DNA of 64,000 nucleotides, from the NCBI RefSeq assembly GCF_004664715.2, contig NC_051086.1:71947486-72011485 (forward strand). The letters are read 5' to 3'. The DNA is from Peromyscus leucopus (lineage: Eukaryota; Chordata; Mammalia; Rodentia; Cricetidae). Of the stretch, positions 45,063 through 54,950 are shown one piece after another. Under the pieces are notes generated by a model. The model ran no database searches. It was not told the DNA's origin and worked only from the letters and a program-made list of their open reading frames with translations. Both the position numbers and the translations under genes were made by a program. Each line of letters begins with the position of its first letter. The first letter of the stretch is position 1.

Positions 45063-45187
45063 AGGCAAGACAAGGTACCACACACCTTTGATCCCAGCAC
45101 TTGGGAGGATCTCTGTGAGTTCGAGGCCAGCCTGTTCTATGTAGTGAGACTCTGTCTCAAACAAACAAACAAACAAACAAACAAAAA
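45063..45187 (+). repeat. B1 SINE with AAAC tail
   Basis: ACCACACACCTTTGATCCC, AGCACTTGGGAGGATCTCTG (internal deletion of the GGCAGAGGC part), GTTCGAGGCCAGCCTG and GAGACTCTGTCTCAAAC end in about six AAAC units. Confidence 0.85.
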
Positions 45188-45196
45188 ATATAAAAC

Positions 45197-45600
45197 AGCT
45201 GAGGTGGTAGCCCATTTGGTAAAGTGTTGGCCCCAAGGACCTAATTTTGATCCCTAGAACACATGTATAAAAAGCCACATATGGGGGGCTGGAGAGATGG
45301 CTCAGTGGTTAAGAGCACTGGCTGCTCTTCCAGAGGACCTGAGTTCCCAGCAACCACATGGAGGCTCACAACCATCTGTATATGAGATATGGTGCCTTAT
45401 TTCGGCATGTAGACAGAACACTGTACACATAATAGATAAATAAATCTTTTTTTTTAAAGCCACGCATGGTAGAACGCGCTTGCATTCCAGTGTTGGGGAG
45501 GCAGAGCCAGGAGAATTCCCGGGACTTGCTGGTAAATAAATCTAGCCTATTTGACAAAACTAAGGCCAGTAAGAAACCCTATCTTTAAGAAAAGAAAAGG
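45197..45600 (+). repeat. B4 SINE split by a B2 insertion
   Basis: The ID-like head (45197-45283: CTGAGGTGGTAGCCCATTTG, GATCCCTAGAACACATG) and the B1-like body with tail (45456-45600: CACGCATGGTAGAACGCGC, TTGGGGAGGCAGAGCCAGG, GAAACCCTATCTTTAAG) are one element, interrupted by the B2 at 45284-45455. Confidence 0.75.
45284..45455 (+). repeat. B2 SINE nested in a B4
   Basis: GGGCTGGAGAGATGGCTCAG, TTAAGAGCACTGGCTGCTC, CAGCAACCACATGGAGGC and the A/T-rich end TAAATAAATC are B2. The host sequence AAAGCCAC occurs on both sides (45271-45278 and 45456-45463), which is the target duplication. Confidence 0.93.
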
Positions 45601-45749
45601 TTGATCTGAGGCAGAACACTTGAGTTTTCCTCTGTCTCTACACAGACCTTCGATCAATCCTGTGTGCACACATTTTCACCCCCCCCCCAACACACACACA
45701 GAGGCAGCGGTATGTGTGAACAGGTACCAACTTTTCTAATTTGATTTTT

Positions 45750-45936
45750 TAAAATTTATTTATTTATATTATTTTATGTGCATTGGTATTTTGCCTGCAT
45801 GTATGTCTGTGTGAGGGTGTCAGATCTTGGAGTCACAGACAGTTGTCAGCTGCCATATGGGTGCTGGGATTTGAACCCAGGTCCTCTGGAAGAACAGTCA
45901 GTGCTCTTTAATGGCTGAGCCATCTCTCCGGCCTCC
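45750..45936 (-). repeat. B2/B3 SINE, reverse, with intact target-site duplication
   Basis: The tail TAAAATTTATTTATTTATA, then GGGTGTCAGATCTTGG, GGGATTTGAACCCAGGTCC and CATCTCTCCGGCC are a reverse B2-class element. TCTAATTTGATTTTT is found exactly at 45735-45749 and 45937-45951. Confidence 0.92.
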
Positions 45937-46033
45937 TCTAATTTGATTTTTGTACAGTAGCTTTGATTACAGTGTATTTCTAACAAGGGCCACATAAAAC
46001 TTCTACCCTCCTTCCCACTTCCACACCCTTGTT

Positions 46034-46034
<1 letters not shown>

Positions 46035-46073
<39 letters not shown>
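46035..46073. repeat. GT microsatellite
   Basis: About nineteen perfect GT units. Confidence 0.97.
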
Positions 46074-46074
<1 letters not shown>

Positions 46075-46129
46075 ACTCCTCAAGCGTCCTGCAAAAGTCC
46101 CCTTACCCCCAACACACACACAGCTGAGC

Positions 46130-46640
46130 TGCAGCCTTAAAGAGGCAACAAAGCTCTGAAATCTTGGAAAATAAAACAGTGACAGCTGTTTACTCTAGCT
46201 CTTTCTATGTGCTTGCCAATCTCCTTGGGACTTACCTGCAAATTCACAATAAATAAAAACATGCAATTAGATGATATCCCATTTGCCAACGAACAATTCA
46301 ATTGTCCATTAAAACCCACAGTTCTAAAAATAGAGTAAAAAGAAATTATTAGGAATTGTGGGTACACGTGTTTCTGTTGTAAAACAGATTAGCACTGTGG
46401 GCAAAATACAAAGCTTCCTTTGTAAACCTTACCCCCTCCCCTTTTTTTGAGAGGTAAGACAGAATGGGGGAGGAAGCAAATTAAACCATAATTTTCAGGC
46501 TACATTTTTTTTTTATTGTCAGTCAGAAAAATTGCCAGGTGTTTCCAGCATCGTTTATACATAAACATACTAGCTGAATCAGGAAATCTCCTTCCAGGGC
46601 AAATGAATCAACTTAATTAAAAGGAGACTTCAGATGCCAA
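46130..46640. promoter_or_regulatory. Repeat-free AT-rich block around a cryptic exon candidate
   Basis: Apart from T runs at 46443-46449 and 46505-46514 there is no repeat. Motifs include ATGCAATTAGATG, TTCAATTGTCCATTAAAAC and CAACTTAATTAAAAG. The block contains the exon-like segment at 46236-46323. Its texture matches conserved intronic sequence, but conservation is not measured. Confidence 0.4.
46236..46323 (-). other. MSI2: Putative unannotated (poison) exon of MSI2
   Basis: On the MSI2 strand the sequence ATTTCTTTTTACTCTATTTT is followed by TAG and then 88 nt ending GAATTTGCAG, directly followed by GTAAGTCC. The acceptor tract is strong and the donor CAG/GTAAGT is a perfect match to U1. 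If joined after the RRM2 exon (which ends in phase 1) the reading continues E-L-W-V-L-M-D-N and then TGA, 62 nt before the exon's own 3' junction, which is far enough for nonsense-mediated decay. The length, 88, also breaks the frame. Inclusion would therefore lower MSI2 output. This is an inference from splice signals. No transcript evidence is available here. Confidence 0.35.
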
Positions 46641-46787
46641 GACCAGAGATCTTGTGTCTGTGAGGGAACAACTTTCTCCCTGGCCTAGGAGGGGAGCGGA
46701 GAAGCATTGTGAGTCTGGCAGGGTCTCTGGCTAAAGCACACCTTCCTCTGGGTCCACCAGGCAGAAGTGTGGGTTCCAAGCCTTGAG

Positions 46788-47085
46788 TTGTGTGCGCACG
46801 GGTGTATGGGCTGTTGTGCTGATGTAGGCCAGAGGTCAATGTCTGGTATCGTCCTCAGTCACTCTCTTTCTCTTTGTTTTGAGACAAGGTCTCTCACTGA
46901 ACCTGGGGCACAATGACTAGGCTAGGCTGGCTGGCCAATAAGTTCTAGGGGTCTGCCTGTCTCTGCCTCCCCAGAACTGGGACTGTGAAGATGTGCACCT
47001 CACGTCTTAATGGGTGATAGAGGTCTGACGGCAGGTCCTCTTGCTTTTGAGGCAGGCACGTCACCGGTGGACCTGTTTCCTCAAC
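46788..47085 (-). repeat. B4 SINE, reverse
   Basis: GTGTGCGCACGGGTGTATGG, CCAGAGGTCAATGTCTGG, TTTTGAGACAAGGTCTCTC, CTAGGCTGGCTGGCCAAT and GGCAGGTCCTCTTGC follow reversed B4. The ID-like end is weak. Confidence 0.7.
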
Positions 47086-47104
47086 TCTCTATTTTTATTT
47101 TGAA

Positions 47105-47314
47105 AACTATGAGACTCCTGTGTGCTCCAGGCTGTCCCTGAATTCATTATATAGCTGAGGATGACCTAGAACTTCTGATCCTCATGCCTCTACCTTCCCG
47201 GTGCGGGGCATGAGCCAATGTCTCCCAATTATGTGGTGGAGCTGGGGATTGAACCTGGGGCTTTGTGCATGTTAGGAAAGCACTTTAGAAATGGAATTCT
47301 ATTTCTAGCCCCAG
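47105..47314 (-). repeat. B1-ID composite SINE, reverse
   Basis: CTCCAGGCTGTCCCTGAATTC, GAACTTCTGATCCTCATGCC, then GCTGGGGATTGAACCTGGGG, CTTTGTGCATGTTAGGAAAG and TTCTAGCCCC form a reversed B1-like part and ID part. Confidence 0.65.
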
Positions 47315-47693
47315 GGCAGAATTATTTTTAAACCAACCAATGCTTCTGGGCTTTTTTCCAAACCACTTGTTCGCAGCGGCCCTACAGAGATGTCCAGGGC
47401 ACGCCTTGTGCTTTTCTAGTAATCCAGGACTTTCACTAGCTTGTTGTTTTCCTTAGGTATGGGATAACCGGTCCAAAATAAGGAACCCTTACTGCAGGGC
47501 CCAGGATCCGCTTTGGTGAGTTTTAAAGCTCTAAGGATTCTTTGCAAGTAAATGATGCAGAAGACGTTCCCAGACCAAAATGCACGCTAGCATCAGCTGG
47601 GATGCTGATGGAAGAACATCAGGCTCACTTCACTGACTGATCGACCTAGAGCAGGACCCAGGAATTTGGTAAGGCTTAAAAATTCCACAGATG
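47315..47693. other. Unique intronic DNA
   Basis: No repeat or exon is recognised. Confidence 0.4.
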
Positions 47694-47846
47694 GCCGTGA
47701 GGTGGTGGCACACATCTTTAATCCCAGCACTTGGGAGGCAGAGGCAGGTGGATCTCTGTGAGTTCCAGGCCAGCCTGGTCGACAGAGCAAGATCCAGGAC
47801 AGGCACCAAAACAACACAGAGAAACTCTGTCTCCAAACCCTGCCCC
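47694..47846 (+). repeat. B1 SINE, cricetid-type
   Basis: GAGGTGGTGGCACACATC, TTTAATCCCAGCACTTGGG, CCAGGACAGGCACCAAAAC and CAGAGAAACTCTGTCTCC define B1 with the CAGGCACCAAA body variant of cricetid genomes. Confidence 0.92.
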
Positions 47847-49104
47847 CAAATTTCCCAGATGACCCTATGGTTGAAATCTCTGATCCAGCTTGATACCTCT
47901 GGCTTAGCCATCACCATTCATAACCAAGCCAGTCCTGGCAAGCAGACATCAAAGCCGGCTCCAGGGTTAAACGGCTCTTGGGTTATCAGTAAGGGCTTGG
48001 GAGAAAATGGACTCTGAGGAAGGTCACACAACACTATGGAAACACATCCATGCCCTCCTAAGGCAGTATTGTGGAAGGGTATCCCAGGATCACCACAGTT
48101 CCGGTTCCTACTCAAGTGGACACAGAGCAGCTGGGTGGGAGGTGGGACGGAGTCCAGGGCTGGTGAGAAACACAGAGCAGGGGTCACGGTTGCTTCTGTG
48201 TCTATTCTGGGCCTGAATGGATGATGTCACCTCCAGCGGCGGTGGAAAGCAGAGCCATGAATCATCCATGAACCAGCCCAGCCCTCTGAGATAATGAATT
48301 GATGTCAGCACTACGCATGTCCGCTACAGAGCTGGTGGAGGACCGGCTTTGCCTAGGGTGCTGGGACACAGCCAGAGAGGGAGATGCTTTCAATTATCTC
48401 CTGATTCTAAGTGGGCGGCAGGTGGGGGGAGAAACTTCCCATTTGGAGGGAGTGCTCAAAGGCATACAACTCTCATCACTTCTAAATCCTGGCTGTTAGT
48501 TTTGTACACTGCTGAGCTTGCCAGTCACACCCGAGGACTAACGGAACTCCATCCATGCCAGGGTGGCATTACCTATCACGGCTGTGCCCACCAGCTCCCT
48601 TACAACAAGAGATTTGTAGGTGTCGCCATTCCGACCCTCCACTGCACTGATGTAGCTTAAAAGTTCCCTCCAGGACTGCATCTGGCAAACACCCCTACCT
48701 GAAAGGGTTTTTGGTACAACGTAAGCAAATGGAGAAGTCTTCCTGACCACCTTTGACCTGCCCCATGGTGGAAGAGGAGGTATGCTGGGGTGCCAAGGCC
48801 GGCTGTCACGTACACTAGCTCCCGTGGTTCTTAACGACCTCCCACTGCTGTGCTTTATTTCCTAAATAAGCAGGTAGATGGAACAGGCCACCCGGGAACC
48901 CCCCACCACTCTTGGTGGCACTGTTAGAGTTGGGGATCCTGACAGTTCCTAATTGTGCCTGTTATTCCTCGGCTTCCAAAGAGGTGACTGATCCCTGGTG
49001 TCACTAAACCAAAAATTAAACCCAGGACTTTTTTCAAGTGTTTCTCTACACACACACAAACGCATCCTTTAACATGCCAATGTTGATGTGGAGGACGTAG
49101 TCAC
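47847..49104. other. Unique intronic DNA
   Basis: No repeat is assigned. A 70-codon minus-strand frame at 48538-48750 has no convincing relative. A short CA run lies at 49050-49060. Confidence 0.4.
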
Positions 49105-49470
49105 CTGGGTGTCTTAGGGTTTCTACTGCTGTGAAGAGACACCATGGCCACGGCAACTCTTACACAGGAAAACACTTCATTGAGGTGGCGGCTTACAGTT
49201 TCAGAGGTTTAGTCCATTATCATCATGGCGGGGAGCATGGTGGCTGGGAGTTTGGTGGTGTTCAGGTACACACGGTGCTGGAGAATTCTATATCCTTGAC
49301 CAAAAGGCAACAGGAAGTGAACTGTCTCACTGGGCATGGCTTGAACATATATGAGACCTCAAAGCCCGCCTCACTTCCTCCAACAAGACCACACCTACCC
49401 CAACAAAGCCACATCTCCTAATAATGCCACTCCATGTGGGGGCCATTTTCTTTCAAACCACCACACTGGG
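49105..49470 (-). repeat. Rodent LTR-like interspersed repeat, reverse
   Basis: GTCTTAGGGTTTCTACTGC, TGTGAAGAGACACCATGGCC, TTTAGTCCATTATCATCATGG, GAGACCTCAAAGCCCGCC and CTCCTAATAATGCCACTCC are a very common rodent repeat. Its left end is the complement of the AAACCCTAAGAC terminus of 59112-59480, so the two families share an end. Confidence 0.65.
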
Positions 49471-49640
49471 CTTGGGTTAGACATAACTATATTGGGGACT
49501 GTGTTTTTGGTGACATAAAAGGTCTCTTTTCCTAATTCCGTTCTTTCCTCTTAAAAAATTACTTAAATTAAAAACAATATTAAACATTATAATAAAATGA
49601 TTTGGTTCATCTCTCCCCCATTTCCTTTCCACAGAACTTA

Positions 49641-49815
49641 ATATAGCCCTGTCTGGCCTCAAGCTTACTAGACAGCTGAGGATAATCTTGAACTTCTGAT
49701 TCTCCCGATTCTACCCGCCATGCACTAGGATTACAGGCATATGTCACTATGATTCAGTGCTGAGAATGGAACCAAGCCCTCTCTCTTAACAGACACGTAC
49801 CCACTTCCCTGATCT
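49641..49815 (-). repeat. B1-ID composite SINE, reverse, diverged
   Basis: GCCCTGTCTGGCCTCAAGC, GAACTTCTGATTCTCCCG, ATTACAGGCATATGTCACTATG and GCTGAGAATGGAACCAAGCCC mirror the element at 47105-47314. Confidence 0.55.
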
Positions 49816-50494
49816 CGGATTGCTCTGGTCCATGATTTGGCTGGGGAAGGGCATGAACAGGAGGGCTCAGAGGAAGTGAATTACCCAGGGCCACCCGAAC
49901 AGCAGGCCATTAGCAAGCAAGGGGACACATCAGAATATCAAGCATTGCTTTCTCTTCTGTGCTATTATTTCCACAGTATTTCTCGAACAGCACCACAGGC
50001 GGATGGACTGGGTAGGGGTGTGGGGCTCAAAGCAACCATTTCTCCTGTACTGGTTCTGGAACCTAGAAGCTGGAAATCGAGGTATGGGCGAGGCTGTGCT
50101 GAGGGAAGGGTGTGCTCTGTGTGTCTCCGCCCTCTCTGGCTTGCAGCTGCATTGCTCCAGCTGTCGCCTCTGAGTGACAGGGACCATTGCTCGTGTCTCC
50201 CTTCATACGTCCCTTCTCACAGGCAGGGACACTGGTCATACTGGATCAACCTCCTCCAGTAAGACGACGCCTAAACTTGATTTTTATCTTCACAGACTCA
50301 GATCTGTCTCCAAATACGATCGTGCTGTGAAGTGGGAGAGGCTAGGACTTCACTGCACCCTTTGGAGAAGCTGCCTCAATCCTTCACATCTTCCACTGTA
50401 GAAAACTCCACAGTCCATGCCACTGGTGGACAGCAGGCCACAGCCTGAATTCCCCGAACAGTGGCACTAACAGAATTCTCCTAATAACAAAGCA
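49816..50494. other. Unique intronic DNA
   Basis: No repeat or exon is recognised. Confidence 0.4.
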
Positions 50495-50665
50495 ACACTA
50501 GTTGAGCTGGAAGATGCCACTTGAAGAAGACCCAAATTTGGTTCTCAGCACCCACATTTGGTGGCTCACAACTGCCTGTAACCATCACCATCTTCTGGCT
50601 TTGGCAGGTACTTATACTCATGTGCACATACCCACACACAGATGCACACAGACAAACACCTTTAG
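50495..50665 (+). repeat. B3-like SINE
   Basis: TTGGTTCTCAGCACCCAC, TTTGGTGGCTCACAACTGCC, ATCTTCTGGCTTTGGCAGG and a CA-rich end (CATACCCACACACAGATGC) match the body of B3. The tRNA-like head is barely visible. Confidence 0.65.
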
Positions 50666-51439
50666 TCAAAGAGAACACAATGGCCTCTACCTGATGACTG
50701 TGCAAGACCCTCATGCTAAGTAACCTTGGAGGAAGAGGTGGGTCTACGTTTCTCCCTTACTTACAAAGCACTGGCGATCTGGGATGGAGGGCCTCCCTGT
50801 ATGGCCTCTCCTCTGGCCTTGGATGAAATGAAGCAAAGAGGCCTCTTTTCAGGCCAGGGTCAGGCCAGCCATTCTAATAATAGCCCGTTGTCTGGGAAGA
50901 GCAACAGCTAGTAAGAAAATCCCCCCCACCCAGCCCTGTTTATGGAACAGCCAAGACACAGGCAGCTCAGTGCCGAGAGGATGATCAAGACTAGCGGGAG
51001 CAAAGTACCTTGGAGTGGCCAAGGCTGGAGTCCCCATCCCGGACTCCGCTGGGTCTGCACACACCATGTACAAGTCGTGTAATTGCAACTGGCTTTCAAA
51101 ATATTTATGCAGACATCAGGGACAGGTAGAAGACTCAGTACTGAGGGTGCTGAGTGGGGTGAAGTTTTCTTCGTTGAAAAATTCTTCTTCGTGTTGATAG
51201 CTACGCTGGGGTGAGTTTAAAAGTCCACATCTGACTAGGTAATGAATGTACAGCATACAAAAATTCAAAAGGTAAATGACAACACCATTAAAAAATGTCC
51301 CTCTACCTCTGTAGTTCTGGTCATTTGATCCCATTTCCCAGAAGCAGAAGGAGTTGTGATGTACATACAGTGGCATCCCTGAGAACCTGTGGTATGCATG
51401 CATGAAGCATAAGGATGCTTGACTGTGGCCAAATGATGG
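50666..51439. other. Unique intronic DNA
   Basis: No repeat or exon is recognised. The AT-rich part at 51090-51300 may be older unique sequence. Confidence 0.4.
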
Positions 51440-51578
51440 GAGCCTCAGGCTAACCCAACCCTGTGTTATCTTCCTGTCTCATAGACAGGGAATCTGTCAC
51501 AGAGAGGTTAAGTAACTCACCCAAGACCACATAGCCATTATGTTACAGAGCTACCATTCCAACTCTGTGCTTCTAGGG
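51440..51578 (-). repeat. MIR SINE, reverse
   Basis: GTTATCTTCCTGTCTCATAG, AGAGAGGTTAAGTAACTCACC, AAGACCACATAGCCATTATG and TTACAGAGCTACCATTCC follow MIR in reverse. A B1 inserted at its right edge. Confidence 0.7.
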
Positions 51579-51592
51579 CCAGGTGCTTATCT

Positions 51593-51756
51593 TTTTTTTT
51601 TTTTTTTTTTGGTTTTTCGAGACAGGGTTTCTCTGTGTAGCTTTGCGCCTTTCCTGGAACTCACTTGGTAGCCCAGGCTGGCCTCGAACTCACAGAGATC
51701 CGCCTGCCTCTGCCTCCCAAGTGCTGGGATTAAAGGCGTGCGCCACCACCGCCCGG
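51593..51756 (-). repeat. B1 SINE, reverse, with intact target-site duplication
   Basis: A T-rich tail, TTCGAGACAGGGTTTCTC, GCTTTGCGCCTTTCCTGG, CCAGGCTGGCCTCGAACTC and GGCGTGCGCCACCACCGCCC give a near-consensus young B1. CCAGGTGCTTATCT at 51579-51592 is repeated exactly at 51757-51770. Confidence 0.95.
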
Positions 51757-51770
51757 CCAGGTGCTTATCT

Positions 51771-53888
51771 TAACCACTACGACATTCCAGGAAGCCTCTC
51801 ACACAATACATGTTGTGTACAAAAAAAAAATTATTAGACACTGGGGTCCACCTCATTCAATTACAGATTTTTTTTTGTATGTTTAAAGAAAAGAAACTTA
51901 TGCTCTTGGGGGGAAAGGAAGTGCACCCCCGACTTGCTGTGAGCACTCTGCACACTGAGCCAGGAACTCTCAGAGCAGGTCACTACCTCCACAAGCAAGC
52001 CAAGCAGGGCTCTCAAAGCTTGATTACCCCACTGGGAGCCATGTGGCTGGCCCTATGTGTGGGCTGTTTACAGAGTGTGTTCATGGTGGTACAGATGGGC
52101 TGGTAACCCTGGCATCCCTGGCCCGCAAACATCCAACAGCAGCTCAGGCCTAGCACGGCTCAATCTTGCCCCCCCCCCCACTCCTGCCCAGGACCTCTGA
52201 GTTCACAGCGGAGTAACTTCCCCTGGCTCTCTGTGACCCTTGGCCCGGCCCTCCACGGCCTCCAGAAGTGTACAGGGGAGCCAAGTTAGGAGGCGCTTTT
52301 CATCAAGGCTCCAACCCCAGGGCTCCACTCTCTCAGGGCCACTGCACTCTGCCCTCCCCTAGCTCTTCACAGCCTTGGCCTCTGTGGGAACGGGACCCAA
52401 CAAAAGACTCTTTCTGACTCTCTACAAATACCCACTTCTGGGTCAACGAAGTTCTGACCCCACACCCACTCCTTTTCTGCTTCCGCCGGCCCCGGCCATC
52501 GGAGGCAGGAAGGTCTGTTAGCTGACTGCCCTTTTGGTGCCAGGGAAGAACTTGATGATTTTTGCCTTGGGAGAAATAAAACACAGTTCCCCCAGGAAGC
52601 CAGCTACCCCTAACTCTGAAGAGCCCACTGGCCCCAGAGCGTGGCCCCCTTCCCGGCCCTGTTGCTGTGGAGTGGACAATTATGTCCTCCTGTCTGCAGG
52701 GCAAAGCAGGTGAACAGAAACCAAGCGACTGTGTTGATTAATATCTCAAGAGACAGCGCCGGAATGGGCACTTCCGGAATTGAGTTACCTCGGGGAAGAA
52801 GAAGAAGAAAAAAAATAAAAAAATAAAAAATTCCAGTGTGCTCCTTGCTTTCCTGTCAGAAATAAAATTAAGGTCTCGGATCGATGTTGCCAGGGCTGGG
52901 ACATCTACCGGAATCTTTAATGGCTTCTTCTACATGTTCAAATTCACATTCCCTTTAAACCCTGCCCTTTTAATTGGTTATTTGCGAGGTCATGTTTGCA
53001 CCAATTTCTCGGGAAGGTTAATGGTGTTTATTTAATGAGAAAATAAAATGTGCAGACAGCTCCGAGGCTGGTATTAAACGAGGGATCTGGGTAGGGGGTT
53101 GCGGCTCTTCGCTCCTCCCCTCCTTCACCCTCCCCGCTGCAAGGGCGTGGGCCTGAGGGTTAACTATTAGCTCAGGGGTTAGAGGTTCATGGGTCCCTCA
53201 CAGGGTGGCAGGGTGGGGGTACAGAAGCATACCACTCCCTCATACACCCTCAGGGTCAGCACATGCTCAACTAGCAGAAAGGGAAGGGAGGTGGGGGGGT
53301 TCAATTATTGCTTCTCTTGAACTTAGAGGCTCTTCCTCATTCTAACTACAGTGTGCCCAACTTCCAGCCTGCATATAACTCTTCTAACAGAGGAGCTTCG
53401 AGTACCCAAAGTCATCAACTAAGGCTCACATCAGCCATACCTGGCCCCAAGACTTCTTCTGTACAAGTTAGACCACAAAGGACTCAGGGACACTGAGTTC
53501 CTTCCTCTGCCATTCTAATGACGCTTTCCCAGAATCCTGGTTTGGAAATTTCTTCCTTGAACAGCTGCCCACACGGACGACGGATGAAGGGTTCACTCTG
53601 GGAGGAGAACGGGATTTTCGTGTTACCCCATCAGGACCCTGTACTTGCTAATAACAGCCAACTGGAACACTTGGGGGCCTCATCACACTGCAGCCTAGAA
53701 GGCAAGCTGTGTGAGAGTCAGGCCCTTGGCCTCAGGCGTCTTGACAGGCAGTCGCTGGTCAACGGCCTGTGTTCCAACTCAGTTGTCGAATTAGTGTCAA
53801 TACCAATAATGACCAGCCACTGGCTTACAGGTTTTCAATAAACCTGTTAATGCATCTCAAACTCTGGACAGAACTTGAGGTGGGGAAA
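51771..53888. other. Mostly unique intronic DNA
   Basis: There are T and A homopolymers at 51820-51880 and a C9-10 run at 52169-52178. The AT-rich island at 52730-53085 is listed separately. No exon is recognised. Confidence 0.4.
52730..53085. promoter_or_regulatory. Candidate conserved regulatory block
   Basis: AT-rich and free of interspersed repeats apart from the low-complexity GAAGAAG/AAAATAAAA run at 52796-52830. It contains TTGATTAATATCTC, TTTTAATTGGTTATTTGC, GAGGTCATGTTTGC and GTTTATTTAATGAG, a homeodomain, forkhead and nuclear-receptor half-site mixture typical of enhancers. Confidence 0.4.
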
Positions 53889-54046
53889 TACAGACCACTG
53901 GGACAACTCAGTGGGTAAAGGCGACTGCGGCTTAAGCTTGACAACCTGAGTTCTGTCCCTGCATCTCAAGTAAAGGTGGACAAAGAAATCCAACTCCAAA
54001 GTTCTCATCTGACCTCCACATGCACACCGTGACACACAGCCACATG

Positions 54047-54099
<53 letters not shown>

Positions 54100-54150
54100 A
54101 TGTGTGTGTCTCACACACACAGAGTAATAAATCAAAAAATTTAAAAAGAG
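53889..54150 (+). repeat. B3 SINE with internal TC/TG microsatellite
   Basis: CCACTGGGACAACTCAGTGG, GTAAAGGCGACTGCGGC, CTGAGTTCTGTCCCTGCATC and CATCTGACCTCCACATGC are B3. The simple tail has expanded to TC units (about 54047-54087) then TG units, before AATAAATCAAAAAA. Confidence 0.75.
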
Positions 54151-54484
54151 GTAGGAAAATACTACAGCCATAATTCTAGCAAGGCCAACAGGCAGGTCTT
54201 GCTCTAGACCCCACAGGTGGGCACTAGTAAAACACCCTGTCATGTTTTAATAATGTCACAGCCAATGGAGACATTCTTCATTCTTATGTTTCCAGCCCCA
54301 TCTAACAGCCCTTCTCCCAGACTTGGCCTCTTTGCCAAACATCCTTCTTTAAGACTCAGTCACACTTGAAGCTTGTGAAACCTACTTTCTCCCCACAGGT
54401 AAATAAAATCAATTCTAGCTTCTTATAAGGGAAGGGATAATCACCGTGCCATTTTGCTTAGTGGCACCACGCACTAACGGAGTG

Positions 54485-54600
54485 ATGCTTTTATTTTTAT
54501 TTCTTTCAAAATGGGGTTTATGTCCTTAGCCCAGGCTGGCGGGAACACATACTCTTTCTCTTTCAGCCTCCTGAATACAGGGGTTCATTACTATAAGCTA
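54485..54600 (-). repeat. Possible old 7SL-derived SINE, reverse
   Basis: TTTCAAAATGGGGTTTATG, TAGCCCAGGCTGGCGGG and CAGCCTCCTGAATACAGGGG resemble a reversed Alu/PB1-like monomer. Weak. Confidence 0.35.
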
Positions 54601-54659
54601 AAAAAAATTAATATCATTTATGTCTCTGTGAATCTCTTTTTACATGCTTCTGGGTTTTT

Positions 54660-54950
54660 TTTTTTTGACAAATAGGCATCAATAAACAAATAATTACAGT
54701 ACCATTCTTAATCATCTTTATATGGTGTATATAAAAGAGTCAATCTGGGCTTGAGAGGTCAATTTCAAAAGTGAGTGTCTGGCGGGTATTCAAGACATTA
54801 AGGACTGGTTTTCTCTCCTCAGAAAAGCATTATCTTTTATCACAGCTTCAGTTACATTTTACTGGCATCATTTTAATAAATAAACTGCTTACGCAAATTA
54901 CCGAGACCTTAAACTTGGGCCAACCGCTTTTGGGATGGAGACTTAACAAG
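54660..54950. promoter_or_regulatory. Candidate conserved non-coding element
   Basis: AT-rich and unique, with CAATAAACAAATAATTACAG, TTCTTAATCATC, CATCATTTTAATAAATAAAC and ACGCAAATTACC. No repeat family is recognised. Confidence 0.35.

Noticed and set aside
45284..45320. tRNA genes
   Set aside because: The tRNA-like A and B boxes at several places are the heads of B2, B3, B4 and ID SINEs, not functional tRNAs.
48538..48750. 70-codon minus-strand frame with faint resemblance to a small mitochondrial membrane protein
   Set aside because: The resemblance is a few scattered residues and not convincing. No start context or flanking retrocopy hallmarks.
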